A stretch of DNA of 64,000 nt from Alloalcanivorax balearicus MACL04 (GCF_025532145.1 NZ_ARXS01000002.1:62001-126000), one strand, 5' to 3'. Shown: positions 1 to 9,780, counted from the first letter of the stretch. The notes: generated from the sequence alone by a model not told the origin. Translations and numbers: made by a program.

Positions 1-870
1 CTGATGACCAAGGTGGCGGCGAAGAAGACCGCCGGCGTGCTGGGGGATGACCTGGCCTTGAACGCCGAGCAGGTATCCGGCGTGCGCGCCAATCGGGAGT
101 TGCCGGTGGTCTGGGCGGTGGCCAAAGGCTCTCTGCTGAATAAGGTGATTCTGGTGCCGGCGGCGTTGCTGATCAGCGCCTTCGCGCCGTGGGCGATCAC
201 GGTGTTGTTGATGATCGGCGGGGCTTATCTGTGCTATGAGGGTGCCGAGAAGGTCCTGCATAAGTTCCTGCACAGCAAGGACGAACACAGTCGGGAGGAG
301 CGGCTCCAGGCGTTGCAGGACGCCAAGGTGGATCTGGTGGCCTTCGAGAAAAAGAAAATCAAAGGGGCCATTCGTACCGACTTCATCCTCTCCGCCGAAA
401 TCATCGTGATCTCCCTCGGCGCCATGCAAAGCGCCAGTTTCGGAGTGCAGGTGATCTCTCTCAGTACCCTCGCCTTGCTGCTGACCATCGGCGTGTACGC
501 GTTGGTGGCAGGCATCGTCAAGTTGGACGATGCCGGCCTGTTGCTGATGAAAACCCCCACGGATCGTTTCGCCGCTTCGGCCCGCATTGCCCTCGGCCGA
601 GGGCTGCTGACGATGGCCCCGTGGCTGATGAAAACCCTGTCGGTGCTGGGCACCATCGCCATGTTCCTGGTCGGTGGCGGCATTCTGGTTCACGGTATTC
701 CCGGTTCCCACGACTGGGTGCATCACCTCGGCGAACTGGCTGGGGCGGTATCCTGGGCGATACCGGTGCTGGTGAATCTGATTGGTGGATTGATCGCCGG
801 CCTCATCGTGTTGGCGGTGGTGAATCTGGTGGGGCGCTTGCGGGGCAAAAATGAGGCACAGGCCCACTAG
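1..870 (+). CDS. DUF808 (YedI-type) inner-membrane protein, 5' end missing
   Basis: The reading frame is open from base 1 to the TAG at 868-870, and an internal Met at base 4 is not the true start. Members of this family begin roughly 20 residues earlier with a Leu/Asp-rich segment, so the gene starts outside the window. The visible part contains the strongly conserved family signature around [12 protein letters not shown] and [11 protein letters not shown]. After it come several hydrophobic segments (about residues 46-75, 130-170, 200-230, 240-280) that should cross the inner membrane. The function of the family is unknown. It converges on the acyl-CoA synthetase gene. Confidence 0.9.
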   Translation: MMTKVAAKKTAGVLGDDLALNAEQVSGVRANRELPVVWAVAKGSLLNKVILVPAALLISAFAPWAITVLLMIGGAYLCYEGAEKVLHKFLHSKDEHSREERLQALQDAKVDLVAFEKKKIKGAIRTDFILSAEIIVISLGAMQSASFGVQVISLSTLALLLTIGVYALVAGIVKLDDAGLLLMKTPTDRFAASARIALGRGLLTMAPWLMKTLSVLGTIAMFLVGGGILVHGIPGSHDWVHHLGELAGAVSWAIPVLVNLIGGLIAGLIVLAVVNLVGRLRGKNEAQAH

Positions 871-887
871 CCGCTTATCGAAAAAAC

Positions 888-940
888 GAGCGGCCCGGGA
901 CTCTGTTTAGTGAATGGCCGAGCACCCAAGGGGGCCGCTC
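888..940 (-). terminator. Possible terminator after the acyl-CoA synthetase gene
   Basis: GAGCGGCC (888-895) and GGCCGCTC (933-940) are perfect complements separated by a long loop. On the minus strand the stem is followed by a run of T (A-run at 881-886 on the plus strand). It lies directly after the synthetase stop codon and could also serve the converging DUF808 gene. The long loop makes the call tentative. Confidence 0.4.
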
Positions 941-2605
941 TTAGCGTTTGCCATGGCTATCGCCGAGAGCCTCCCGGGCGCGTTGCTGAAGCTGTTTGAA
1001 GTCGATTTTCCCTTCCGCCGTCACCGGCCACTCTCCACTCCAGGGCAGAAAATCCTTGGGGATTTCGTAGGCGGCCATGCGCCCTTTGCAGGCCTCGCGA
1101 AGTTCCGGTGAGGGCGGCAGCGGTTGCTCATCGCGGGTGCGCACGAAGCTGACCACCCGGGTGCCCCAATAAGCGTCGTTGATACCCACGGTTTTGACGT
1201 CGTCGAACAGATCCTCGAAAAGCTCCAGCAGATCCGTGGTTACCCGTGTGGTGGAGACGTTTTCGCCACCGGACTTGACCACGCCGCCAAGACGGCCCAG
1301 ATAGGTCAGATAGCCGTTGTCCAGATGCCCGTAGTCACCGCTGTGGAAATACCCTTCCTGGTCAAAGGCTTTGTCCACTTCCTCGGGTTGCCGGTGGTAG
1401 CCCTGGAACAGATAGGGGCTTTTATAGCAGATCTCACCGGCCTCGCCCTGGGCCACGCGGGCACCGCTGTCGATGTGTTTGATCACCACCTGCACGCCTG
1501 GCAGCGGACGCCCGTGGGTGTATTTGTTCACCGCTTCGTCCACGCACTCATGGTCCGCCAGAGACACCAGCGGGCCGTTCTCCGTTTGTGCATACAGATT
1601 GTTGATAGTGGCGCCGGCCGGGCACATATCGCGCACCAGATCGTAAGTACGTGGCTCGCCCGCCAGGATCGCCTTACTGATAGTGAACTGTCGTTTTTCG
1701 AAATCCGGTTGCCGGCGCAGCCCTTGCCAATGGGCGTCGAAGCCAAAAGTGCAGGTGCATTGGTGCTGCTCAATCAGGTCCAGCGCTTTGGCCGGATCGA
1801 AACCATCCATCAAGACCAAAGTGGTGCCGGCATAGGCCAGGTTCATGTTGAGCGCGAACAGACCGCTGTTGTGATAGAACGGCGCCAGACAGATGAAGCG
1901 GTCCTGTCCGGTGATGCGCAAATTGCGCGCGCCGAAGTGGGCGGTGGCCAGGGGCGGGCGATGATCCCACAACGCGCTCTTGGATAAAGAGGTGGTGCCG
2001 GAAGTCTGGCACATGAACTGAACGTCGGTGGCCCGGCACTGGTCCTGACGTTGTTGTAGCGTGGTGCGATTGGCCGGCCGGGGCAGATCTTTGACGTCGA
2101 GATAACCGGGTGGCACGGGGCCGTGCCGGCCCACGCAAACAACCTGCTTTAGAGAAGGCAGGGAAGGGTAGCTCATCTCCGGCTCGAATGTCAGATCCGG
2201 CAAGGCACCCTCCAGCAGCGCGAGGATGTCCCGTGGCCCCTGGCGATCCACGGCGACGATTAACTTGGGCTGATTACGCTGCAACACGCCCTGCAATTCC
2301 ATTGTGCCCCAGAGCAGATTGAGCGGATTGACGACCGCTCCGACTTGCAGGGTAGCGAAGTACAGCACCGCGAATTCAGGTGTGGCGCTGGGCAGGGTGG
2401 AGACCACGTCGCCCTTGTCGATGCCCAATTCCAGAAGACCCTGGGCCATGTCCTGAACCTGATCGAACAGCTCGCCAAAGCGAAGGGGCTGCCCCTCGAA
2501 CAGAATCGCGGGCTTGTCCGCGTGAGCGCTGCAGGTTTCGGCGAACAATTGGGAAACGGTGCGGTGATACCACTGATGACTATGCAAACGGTGCGGCAGC
2601 AGCAT
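941..2605 (-). CDS. AMP-forming acyl-CoA synthetase/ligase family protein
   Basis: This is a 554-residue member of the ANL adenylating superfamily, expected to activate a carboxylic acid with ATP and transfer it to CoA. Visible motifs are the P-loop-like TSGTTSLSKSA (201-211), YAQTENGP (about 338-345), HSGDYG (421-426), the hinge LGRLGGVVKSGGENVST (436-452) and a C-terminal EGKIDFKQL with the catalytic Lys. The P-loop departs from the usual SGTTGxPKG. The start at 2605 was chosen because GAGGAG lies just upstream; the frame runs further but overlaps the enoyl-CoA hydratase gene. It lies 23 bases downstream of that gene, so the two probably form an operon. The substrate cannot be read from sequence. 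Confidence 0.88.
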   Translation of the reverse strand: MLLPHRLHSHQWYHRTVSQLFAETCSAHADKPAILFEGQPLRFGELFDQVQDMAQGLLELGIDKGDVVSTLPSATPEFAVLYFATLQVGAVVNPLNLLWGTMELQGVLQRNQPKLIVAVDRQGPRDILALLEGALPDLTFEPEMSYPSLPSLKQVVCVGRHGPVPPGYLDVKDLPRPANRTTLQQRQDQCRATDVQFMCQTSGTTSLSKSALWDHRPPLATAHFGARNLRITGQDRFICLAPFYHNSGLFALNMNLAYAGTTLVLMDGFDPAKALDLIEQHQCTCTFGFDAHWQGLRRQPDFEKRQFTISKAILAGEPRTYDLVRDMCPAGATINNLYAQTENGPLVSLADHECVDEAVNKYTHGRPLPGVQVVIKHIDSGARVAQGEAGEICYKSPYLFQGYHRQPEEVDKAFDQEGYFHSGDYGHLDNGYLTYLGRLGGVVKSGGENVSTTRVTTDLLELFEDLFDDVKTVGINDAYWGTRVVSFVRTRDEQPLPPSPELREACKGRMAAYEIPKDFLPWSGEWPVTAEGKIDFKQLQQRAREALGDSHGKR

Positions 2606-2628
2606 GATGGGCTCCTCGGGGCCGGATA

Positions 2629-3423
2629 TTAGCGGGCCTGTTTGAATCGGGGTGGCCGTTTTTCCATGAAGGCACGGACACCTTCGCCGGCTTCGCGGCC
2701 CGCGCCGCTGACCACCATGGCGTAATGTTCCCGCTCCAGTTGGTCTCGCAGTGAGTGGCGGGCGGCCTGGTCCACCAGCGTCTTGATCCGGCCCAGGGCA
2801 CCGGTGGCGCCCGCCGCCAGAGAACGCACCAGCTTCGCCGCCGCCGGCATCAACTGGTCGTCGTCGTACACGTCCAGCACCAGCCCGGCGGAGAGGCACT
2901 GCCGCGCGGTGAGGGGCTCATTGGTGAACAGGATGTGTTTGGCGCGCATCGGCCCCGCCAGCCTCGTTAGTGCCCAAGACACACCCACGTCCGGGCTCAG
3001 GCCGATGGCGGAGTAACCGCCGCGCAGTTTCATCGATGACGACGCCAGCACCAGATCGGCGCATAACGCTACGCCGATACCGCCACCACCAAGGGAGCCG
3101 TTCACCGCGCTGACCACCGGCACCGGCAAGGTGCTCAGGGTATGAATGGCCCGGTGCAGTGGCGGAATACCCCGGTCCATCAGCCCGGCCAGATCGTCGC
3201 TGGCGACAAAGCCGCTGATGTCGCCACCGGCGCAAAAATGCGGCCCCTTGGCGGACAGCAACACCGCGGACACCTGGCCCTGGCCACAAGCCCGCGCCAG
3301 GGTTTCCACCGTTTCGATGAACGCCGCCGACATTTCGTCATTGAGCACATTGGCCTGCTCCGGCCGGTTCAAGGTGACGTAGGCGACGGCGTCGCGGATC
3401 TCCAGCAGGATCGGAGGGGACAT
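2629..3423 (-). CDS. Enoyl-CoA hydratase/isomerase (crotonase) family protein
   Basis: At 264 residues this is the usual size for a crotonase-fold enzyme acting on acyl-CoA thioesters. The first oxyanion-hole segment is FCAGGDI (63-69) and the second is NGSLGGGGIGVAL (about 108-120). Neither catalytic Glu of classical enoyl-CoA hydratase is seen. The first position lies in a Gly-rich stretch without Glu, and the second is Asp in LSPDVG (about 142-147), as in isomerase or hydrolase members of the superfamily. It is first in a probable operon with the downstream acyl-CoA synthetase, suggesting a small pathway for degrading an acyl or aromatic acid. Confidence 0.9.
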   Translation of the reverse strand: MSPPILLEIRDAVAYVTLNRPEQANVLNDEMSAAFIETVETLARACGQGQVSAVLLSAKGPHFCAGGDISGFVASDDLAGLMDRGIPPLHRAIHTLSTLPVPVVSAVNGSLGGGGIGVALCADLVLASSSMKLRGGYSAIGLSPDVGVSWALTRLAGPMRAKHILFTNEPLTARQCLSAGLVLDVYDDDQLMPAAAKLVRSLAAGATGALGRIKTLVDQAARHSLRDQLEREHYAMVVSGAGREAGEGVRAFMEKRPPRFKQAR

Positions 3424-3566
3424 GGGGATTCCTGATCGGTGGAAGGTGCCGATCAGTGTAGGCAGCGGTTGAGACTGGCTTCTTGTGTTAAATGGCTATG
3501 GGGCCCCTGTTGGGAACGTCCAGCGCCGCTGCAACGCATCCACTCGGGGCTTCCAAGCGCCAGGCC

Positions 3567-4184
3567 CTAGCTCAGGCGCCTGAAGAACGCCTGGATAACG
3601 TCTTCGATGGCGGGTTCCACCTCGATGCCACTGTTGATCAGGACGCCGGCGATCATCTCATAATGGCCGGTCAGCATGACCAGTTCGACCATTTCCTTGT
3701 CGCTATAGGACCGCGATAGCGCCTCCCAGGTGGTCTCATCAATCAATTTGCACTGGCGGAGCTGATCGCAGGCGCGCATCAGCAGCCGGTCATGTTCGAC
3801 CCCAATGCTGTCCTCGAAAAGGGTTGTCGCGACAATCTCGTCGTCCCGTACGCCGATACGCAGGGCGATTTCCAGGTGTTGCGCCCATTCATAACGGCTG
3901 CGGCAATTCCAAGCCACCCGAAGGATGATTTTTTCACGAACCGGGGCCGGCAATCGCCCCCATGGCATGAAACGGGAAGCGAAGCATAACCAGCCCCAGA
4001 ACAGGCGGGGATTGCGGTGTATCAACGGAAAGACATGGGGCAATTCCGCTCGCCCGAAAGCTCGGGACGATAAGGACATCAAGCGAAAAAAGATGCCCTG
4101 CTCGGCGGAAGGAGGAGGTGGAAGCCGTACGCGTGAAGGGGTGGCCCAGCCCTGTTCCGGCTCAAGGAGATCGCGATCAATCAT
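3567..4184 (-). CDS. Carboxymuconolactone decarboxylase/AhpD-like family protein
   Basis: A 205-residue protein with the all-helical AhpD/CMD-type core: the segment REKIILRVAWNC...SRYEWAQHLEIAL resembles the family motif with a conserved Glu/His. The frame runs upstream to 4376, but those extra residues read antisense to nothing known and overlap the AraC fragment. I therefore use the ATG at 4184. That ATG overlaps the stop codon of the AraC fragment (4177-4179), so the two were translationally coupled. Members without the CxxC pair, as here, are usually of unknown activity. The natural promoter was probably upstream of the now-broken AraC gene. Confidence 0.8.
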   Translation of the reverse strand: MIDRDLLEPEQGWATPSRVRLPPPPSAEQGIFFRLMSLSSRAFGRAELPHVFPLIHRNPRLFWGWLCFASRFMPWGRLPAPVREKIILRVAWNCRSRYEWAQHLEIALRIGVRDDEIVATTLFEDSIGVEHDRLLMRACDQLRQCKLIDETTWEALSRSYSDKEMVELVMLTGHYEMIAGVLINSGIEVEPAIEDVIQAFFRRLS

Positions 4185-4441
4185 TGTGGAGTCCCTTACG
4201 GTACCGGTCCGGCGTGGTGCCGGTGTGTTGTCGGAACCAGCGAATAAATGATTGGCGTGATTGCAGGCCAATTCTGGCGGCCAGAGTATCGAGGGGCGCA
4301 TTGCTTTCGCGGAGCAGAGTCCGAGCCCGCTCGAAGCGGACCCCATCAAGCACATCACGGAAGCGGGTGCCTTCATGGCTCAGCTCCCGGTGCAGGGTGC
4401 GTTCACTGACACTGAGTTGTTGAGCGATCTCAGTTACGGAT
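4177..4441 (-). pseudogene. AraC-family regulator, C-terminal fragment truncated by IS
   Basis: Reading the minus strand from the IS edge gives about 88 residues that form the two helix-turn-helix motifs of an AraC/XylS DNA-binding domain. The first is SVTEIAQQLSVSERTLHREL and the second is in LAARIGLQSRQSFIRWFRQHTG, followed by TPDRYRKGL. The frame ends at the TGA at 4177-4179, which overlaps the next gene's start. The N-terminal ligand-binding domain and the start codon are missing: the insertion sequence begins at 4442, and the flank beyond it does not continue the gene. The regulator should be inactive. Confidence 0.9.
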
Positions 4442-4449
4442 TGTAGTGG

Positions 4450-5122
<673 letters not shown>

Positions 5123-5456
5123 CTTTTTTAAAATGTTCTTTTCTCGCTTCAGGCGTTCGCAGCGCGCCTCCAGCTCTTGTATGCGCCGTTGCTCGGGGGG
5201 GGGCAGAGCCTCACTTTTGGGTGTCACTCCCTGGCGTTCCGCTTCAAGCTGTTTGACCCAACGCCGAAGTACGCTCTTGACCACGCCAAGTGAGGCACTG
5301 GCCTGGGGAACCGTGTAGCCTTGATCCAGCACCAAACCGGCAGCTTCTTGTTTGAACTCAGCAGTAAAGGAACGTCGTTTTCTGGTCATCTGACACCTCG
5401 TTTATGGTGGCGATCTTACCACCTACATCGGTGTCCGGAATCATTGAACCACTACA

Positions 5457-5865
5457 AAGCTCACCAGCCCCGGTCTGGATGAAAACGACAATGTAGTTTT
5501 TCCTGGTGGTAATGCCTGATACGCAGGGCGGGACCCAAGTTAGAAATACTGCAACTTTGCTCCCGGATTCGGATGGCCAAAGAACCTTCGGTGTTTTCAA
5601 AAGCCTGGGAGCAAACTCTTCATTGACAGCTGTGGATATGAGGCTGGATGGGCCAGGCCTCAGCGTTCTTATCTTATCGAGCCGTCATGAAGTTTTACTT
5701 GTTACTGACTCGGTATCTTTAGTGCCAGAGCCTTTCATCAATTTCAATCTTATGATTGCAGCTTTTTGAGAGGTTTCTTGTCTGCCCTTCTTCAAGTGTT
5801 GCATCAAATTCGACTTGCGTAACCAAGAACCTTAGGGGAAAGCTCATCTAATGTCTTCGGTAATA
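5457..5865. other. Gene-poor left edge of the AT-rich island, with a possible gene remnant
   Basis: This stretch of about 400 bases lies between the IS and the protease gene. On the plus strand, 5457-5516 reads KLTSPGLDENDNVVFPGGNA then stop. A frame shifted by one continues from about 5506 to 5769 for about 87 codons (TQGGTQVRNTATLLPDSD ... FNLMIAAF). The two pieces look like one decayed reading frame whose 5' end was lost at the IS boundary. I recognise no family. No RNA gene or other clear feature is seen. Confidence 0.3.
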
Positions 5866-8385
5866 TTAAGTTTCAATGGAAATGTTTACCAAATTCTCTA
5901 CTTCTGAATAGATATCAATTTCTTGGTCTGGCGTTTCGATGCTCACAAGCAGGCTGAACTTAACCTCATTTTTCCATCGATCTTCCGCTGTTCTATATTT
6001 CCACCATCCCCCTACTGGGAAGATGGCTATCGTATGCATATCGAGCAGGTCTCTCACCGTACCTATCCAAGTATCCGAATGGATAGAACCTCGAGTACGC
6101 AACTGGCTTCCTAAGAACCAGCCATCATTATCTCCCTCAGGGCCATCATATTCCTCCAGTTCTACCAATCCGTTAATGTATGCCCGAAAGTTATCTAATT
6201 CTTGTCCAGGCCGAATTGTCTCAAATCTTAAACCATGAGATTGGTAGCTATATCGAGATCGATAACCTCGTCTTCCCGGGTTTGGTTCAATGAAGTAGGA
6301 TAATGTGACTTTGAGCTTTACCTCTGTTTCCAGTGGCAATTGGCGAAGTGATTCTTTAGGCCAGGGTAACTGGTAGAGCTTCATCTGATTTAGTTTAGGG
6401 TCAGTAGAAGCTGTGGCCCCATCTTTCATGGTAAAGGGCTGTAGCTCTCCCTCAGCTACCAAAGTAAGAGCATTGTCTGTGCTATACTGGGCCTTCTGGA
6501 GAGAGGGAACCCCATATCCAACAGTACGTAGAAGGTTTTCTTTTGCAATCTTTGGGCTATGCATCCCACTAAGAAGTCCAAATCGTTCCATCATCCTCGG
6601 AGTCCATTCTGAAGAGTGAACAATGAGTCCTCGAATGGTCTCAGGCCATAGGCTCGGATACTCAGACCGAAGTATAGCTGCCTGCCGAGAAATCAACGCG
6701 CATGCGGCACTCGTATCTCCATTGCGCTCAAAAAGCTGTCCTTCGGTTCTTCCTGATGTTGTAAGTAATGAGACCACGTCTTCAGTACTTACTTCTGTTT
6801 TGTCCGGGGACAGTAACTTATTTCCCCCTTCGGCAACCACCTCTGGTTTAAGTGGGGCATGCTTTTTCCAGCGCCAATTAACGGAAGAGCGGCTGGATGG
6901 AGCAACATCCCCTGGGCTTGCGAAAGGGGACCAGCCAACAAGACGAGGGTCGTCATTGGTCGTCATTTCTGTGTAAGCACCAACTGTTAGTGCATTCCAG
7001 GCTTGAGCTGGGTCTTCGATCTCGGCGAGACAAACTTGATCCCAATAATCTGGTGATGGTTGGACGTTTCGGTTATTACCTGACGAAACTACAAATAAGC
7101 GGCGGTGTCCATCCTCCATGCCTGAGCAAAATTTATCGATTTCGGCAGACCAAGATGATGGTTGGCCGCTTTCCCTTTCATGATCTGATGTCACAGCCAA
7201 ACTATAAACTCGATTGAGATTTGGTCTGTCAGTTTCAAGCTTATATGCTGCGCCCACGGTGATAGCCCCATAGAGTCGAGGCTCGTTTTCTCCTACAGGG
7301 GGCAAAATTCTCGCAGATTCTAGAATGTGGGAAATATGAATTGGTTCTTCATGTAACGCTATGTCCATCAAATTACCAAATGCAGCCAAGCCCGCCTGTA
7401 AGGAACCGTGATCATTGTAGGGAGCAAAGTGGCTGTAATTATCGTAATTTGGCCAGTCAGGCTGCCAGGAAACCGAGTATTCCTCGCTACATACGTGTTG
7501 TAAAAGTGCATGGTTGTAATTCACACCTGTATCTAAAATAGATACAGCACTTGTCGCCTCTTCAGAAATTTGAATTCTCTGAGCGATGTTTTCTACCCAT
7601 TGGGCTTGTTCAACTGGGGATGATTCCACAATTGGGTTTGGGGTTTCTTTAGCCTTGCGTAGTTCTTCTAAGTTACCAATCAACTCAGGGGCTTTCTTTA
7701 AGTCATTAGCAGAGCAGTGGATTAGAAAAACTACAGTATTAAAGAAAGTAAGTGAGGAATTGCTTAGAGTGGCGTTTAAGCGTTCTGAAAGCTGAACTGC
7801 GATTTCATTAGCATTTCGGTTACTGGTTTCTTTCAACCAGATCTCCCACCAAAAATTCGTGTCGAGATCTTCAGGATAGAATTCATCAGGATCTGTCCAA
7901 AACGACTTTAAATTGGCGAGCTTTATCTCTGAAATACTGTCAAGTAGGGTATGGTTTTTAGGAAAAACCTCACCATCTTTGGTTGGCTTGCCATCTTTGC
8001 TTGGGTCTAAGTACTGGCGAGTTTTTTTAAGGAAAGCTGCCCTTCGTGATTCAGGAATAAAGACAGTCGCAACCTCTCTGTCTCCTTGCAATTTATGAGC
8101 TCGTAACTTGAAGTCTCTATTGTCTAAACTATCGAGCGGGAGCTTACACCCCGCTTCGCTCAGAATCTCGACGTAAATACCAATGTCTTCTGTGATAGGA
8201 GCGGGCCTGTTTGTTTCAATATGTTTATATTGATTTAAAACAGCTTGATACTGCCCTTGAAGGCCTGTCCCGTGAGAGTTTCTATTGTGTACTGGAACAC
8301 TAGAGCCGCGGCCTGTTCGTTTGGATTTAAATGGTTCTTCCTGAAAAAACCGGCCAACATTTACATGCTTCCTGTTGCTAGCCAT
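5866..8385 (-). CDS. Large cytoplasmic subtilisin-like (S8) serine protease of an AAA-protease module
   Basis: An 839-residue protein with a subtilase domain in its middle: Asp285 in SILDTGVN, His326 in NDHGSLQAG, the oxyanion Asn437 in SSGNN, and nucleophile Ser559 in NGDTSAACA. The order and spacing of the triad fit family S8. There is no signal peptide, so the enzyme should work inside the cell. About 270 residues before and 270 after the catalytic core match no domain I recognise and could bind substrate or the partner ATPase. The start follows AAGGA and lies 8 bases after the ATPase stop, so the two genes are one operon. Base and codon use is AT-rich compared with flanking genes, indicating horizontal transfer. 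A defence role is inference. Confidence 0.88.
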   Translation of the reverse strand: MASNRKHVNVGRFFQEEPFKSKRTGRGSSVPVHNRNSHGTGLQGQYQAVLNQYKHIETNRPAPITEDIGIYVEILSEAGCKLPLDSLDNRDFKLRAHKLQGDREVATVFIPESRRAAFLKKTRQYLDPSKDGKPTKDGEVFPKNHTLLDSISEIKLANLKSFWTDPDEFYPEDLDTNFWWEIWLKETSNRNANEIAVQLSERLNATLSNSSLTFFNTVVFLIHCSANDLKKAPELIGNLEELRKAKETPNPIVESSPVEQAQWVENIAQRIQISEEATSAVSILDTGVNYNHALLQHVCSEEYSVSWQPDWPNYDNYSHFAPYNDHGSLQAGLAAFGNLMDIALHEEPIHISHILESARILPPVGENEPRLYGAITVGAAYKLETDRPNLNRVYSLAVTSDHERESGQPSSWSAEIDKFCSGMEDGHRRLFVVSSGNNRNVQPSPDYWDQVCLAEIEDPAQAWNALTVGAYTEMTTNDDPRLVGWSPFASPGDVAPSSRSSVNWRWKKHAPLKPEVVAEGGNKLLSPDKTEVSTEDVVSLLTTSGRTEGQLFERNGDTSAACALISRQAAILRSEYPSLWPETIRGLIVHSSEWTPRMMERFGLLSGMHSPKIAKENLLRTVGYGVPSLQKAQYSTDNALTLVAEGELQPFTMKDGATASTDPKLNQMKLYQLPWPKESLRQLPLETEVKLKVTLSYFIEPNPGRRGYRSRYSYQSHGLRFETIRPGQELDNFRAYINGLVELEEYDGPEGDNDGWFLGSQLRTRGSIHSDTWIGTVRDLLDMHTIAIFPVGGWWKYRTAEDRWKNEVKFSLLVSIETPDQEIDIYSEVENLVNISIET

Positions 8386-8393
8386 ATTTGTCC

Positions 8394-9461
8394 TTATTTT
8401 TCTTTACTTGAAGAGGAGCTTCCTGAACGGCGTCTATTAAGGGCCTTTAATAAAATCTTAGTGGATATTTTTTCCTTGAAGTTTAGAACAGCTTCTTTGG
8501 CCGCATCTTCACATGATCTAGTGATTTCTGCCGAACTCAGCCCCAAGGCAGATTTTGAAATTTCCTCCCAGTCAAGCCTGGAGGCATCAAAAATTGATAA
8601 TCGGTTCTTGATGAGAAGGGAAATTTGTTCCAGCTGAGGTTTTTCGAATGGGATAATATCGTCAAAGCGTCTGTAAAGAGCTTGGTCTAGAAGTTCAGGA
8701 TGGTTTGTTGCTGCAACAATAATACTTTCTGAGTAATCCTGCTCGACAAACAATAGGAAGGAGTTCAGAACGCGCCTGATTTCTCCTACGTCATTAGGTG
8801 CGCCTCGCTGGGTCCCAATCGCATCAAACTCGTCAAAGAGATAAACCGCACGAGTCTGTTTGATGTGATCAAAAATCAGTCGAAGCTTGGCTGCAGTTTC
8901 TCCCATGTACCTGGTAATGAGGTTGTCTAATACGATGGTGTATAGTGGCAATTTTAGCTCTGTAGCCAACATCGCGGCTGACATGGTTTTCCCTGTCCCT
9001 GGAGATCCAGTAAAAAGCAGTTTTCTCCTAGGGTGTAGCCCAAAGCGGTTGAGTTTATCTTTTTGTCGCTGTTCAACTAAGACTTGTTCTAGGCGCTCCT
9101 TAATGTCTACTGAGTAGACGAGCTCGCTAATTCTGACGTTTGCCGGGGTAAGCTCTAGAAGCCCTTTTAGCTCACTTTTCGGTTGGTGAGCGAATGGGAG
9201 AGGTTTCGAAGATGCGACGCCTAACTTTGAATTCTTTTGAGACTTTTCAACAAGGGTCTTTATGTCACTTGCAAGCTTGTTGTGACCCTGTCGCGCTTCT
9301 TTGGCTGCAACTTGCAGAGCGATAGAATAAAAGCGCTCATCGTCACGATCAGCATGACTTTTCAAGAGTGCTTTTAATTGATCTGCTGTGGCCACGGGCC
9401 TAACTCCAATATTTGGGAGGCAGGGAGATTGCTCAGCCACCCAGCTTTCAAACTCTATCAA
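8394..9461 (-). CDS. AAA+ ATPase partner of the subtilisin-like protease
   Basis: A 355-residue single-AAA protein of the classic type. Walker A is GSPGTGKT (152-159), Walker B is YLFDEFD (207-213), sensor 1 is Asn253 in ATNHPE, and arginine-finger candidates are Arg264/265 in LYRRFDD. The pore-loop-like segment RYMGETAAK (184-192) matches AAA unfoldases. About 110 residues precede the AAA core and may recognise the protease or a trigger. The only in-frame start near the N-terminus is TTG at 9461, because an upstream ATG runs directly into a stop; the start is therefore uncertain. It is the first gene of the two-gene AT-rich operon and probably unfolds, delivers or gates substrate for the protease. 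Confidence 0.88.
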   Translation of the reverse strand: MIEFESWVAEQSPCLPNIGVRPVATADQLKALLKSHADRDDERFYSIALQVAAKEARQGHNKLASDIKTLVEKSQKNSKLGVASSKPLPFAHQPKSELKGLLELTPANVRISELVYSVDIKERLEQVLVEQRQKDKLNRFGLHPRRKLLFTGSPGTGKTMSAAMLATELKLPLYTIVLDNLITRYMGETAAKLRLIFDHIKQTRAVYLFDEFDAIGTQRGAPNDVGEIRRVLNSFLLFVEQDYSESIIVAATNHPELLDQALYRRFDDIIPFEKPQLEQISLLIKNRLSIFDASRLDWEEISKSALGLSSAEITRSCEDAAKEAVLNFKEKISTKILLKALNRRRSGSSSSSKEK

Positions 9462-9629
9462 TCTCTACATTCTAACTTTCAATTCAGCAAGCTACCACGT
9501 TTATTCAGCAAGTAAGAAAAACGGAGGTTTTCTTTACGCTATTTATTGTCACGCCGCGTTCAATGTAACTCAGTGTAACCCCATAAAAATAGGTATTTGC
9601 AGGTTGAAGGGGGTTGATTGATGGGGGTT

Positions 9630-9660
9630 GTTTGGGGTTTCGTACTTTTGAACCCCAAAC
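9630..9660. repeat. Perfect inverted repeat in the gap between the island operon and tRNA-Ile
   Basis: GTTTGGGGTT at 9630-9639 and AACCCCAAAC at 9651-9660 are perfect complements with an 11-base loop. Further GGGGTT or GGGTT units lie just to the left (about 9609-9628). No T-run follows on either strand, so it is not a standard terminator. It lies upstream of the ATPase gene and 44 bases from the tRNA, where a promoter, operator or recombination site could sit. Confidence 0.6.
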
Positions 9661-9703
9661 TAAAGAGGGTTTAATCTGTAACTATATGATTTTAAAAGGG
9701 AAA

Positions 9704-9780
<77 letters not shown>

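Noticed and set aside
2605-2899. N-terminal extension of the acyl-CoA synthetase to base 2899
   Set aside because: The extra 98 codons lie inside the enoyl-CoA hydratase gene in another frame and lack family similarity; a good ribosome site precedes the ATG at 2605.
4185-4376. N-terminal extension of the AhpD-like protein to base 4376
   Set aside because: Those bases encode the AraC helix-turn-helix in a different frame on the same strand; the ATG at 4184 overlaps the AraC stop as expected for coupled genes.
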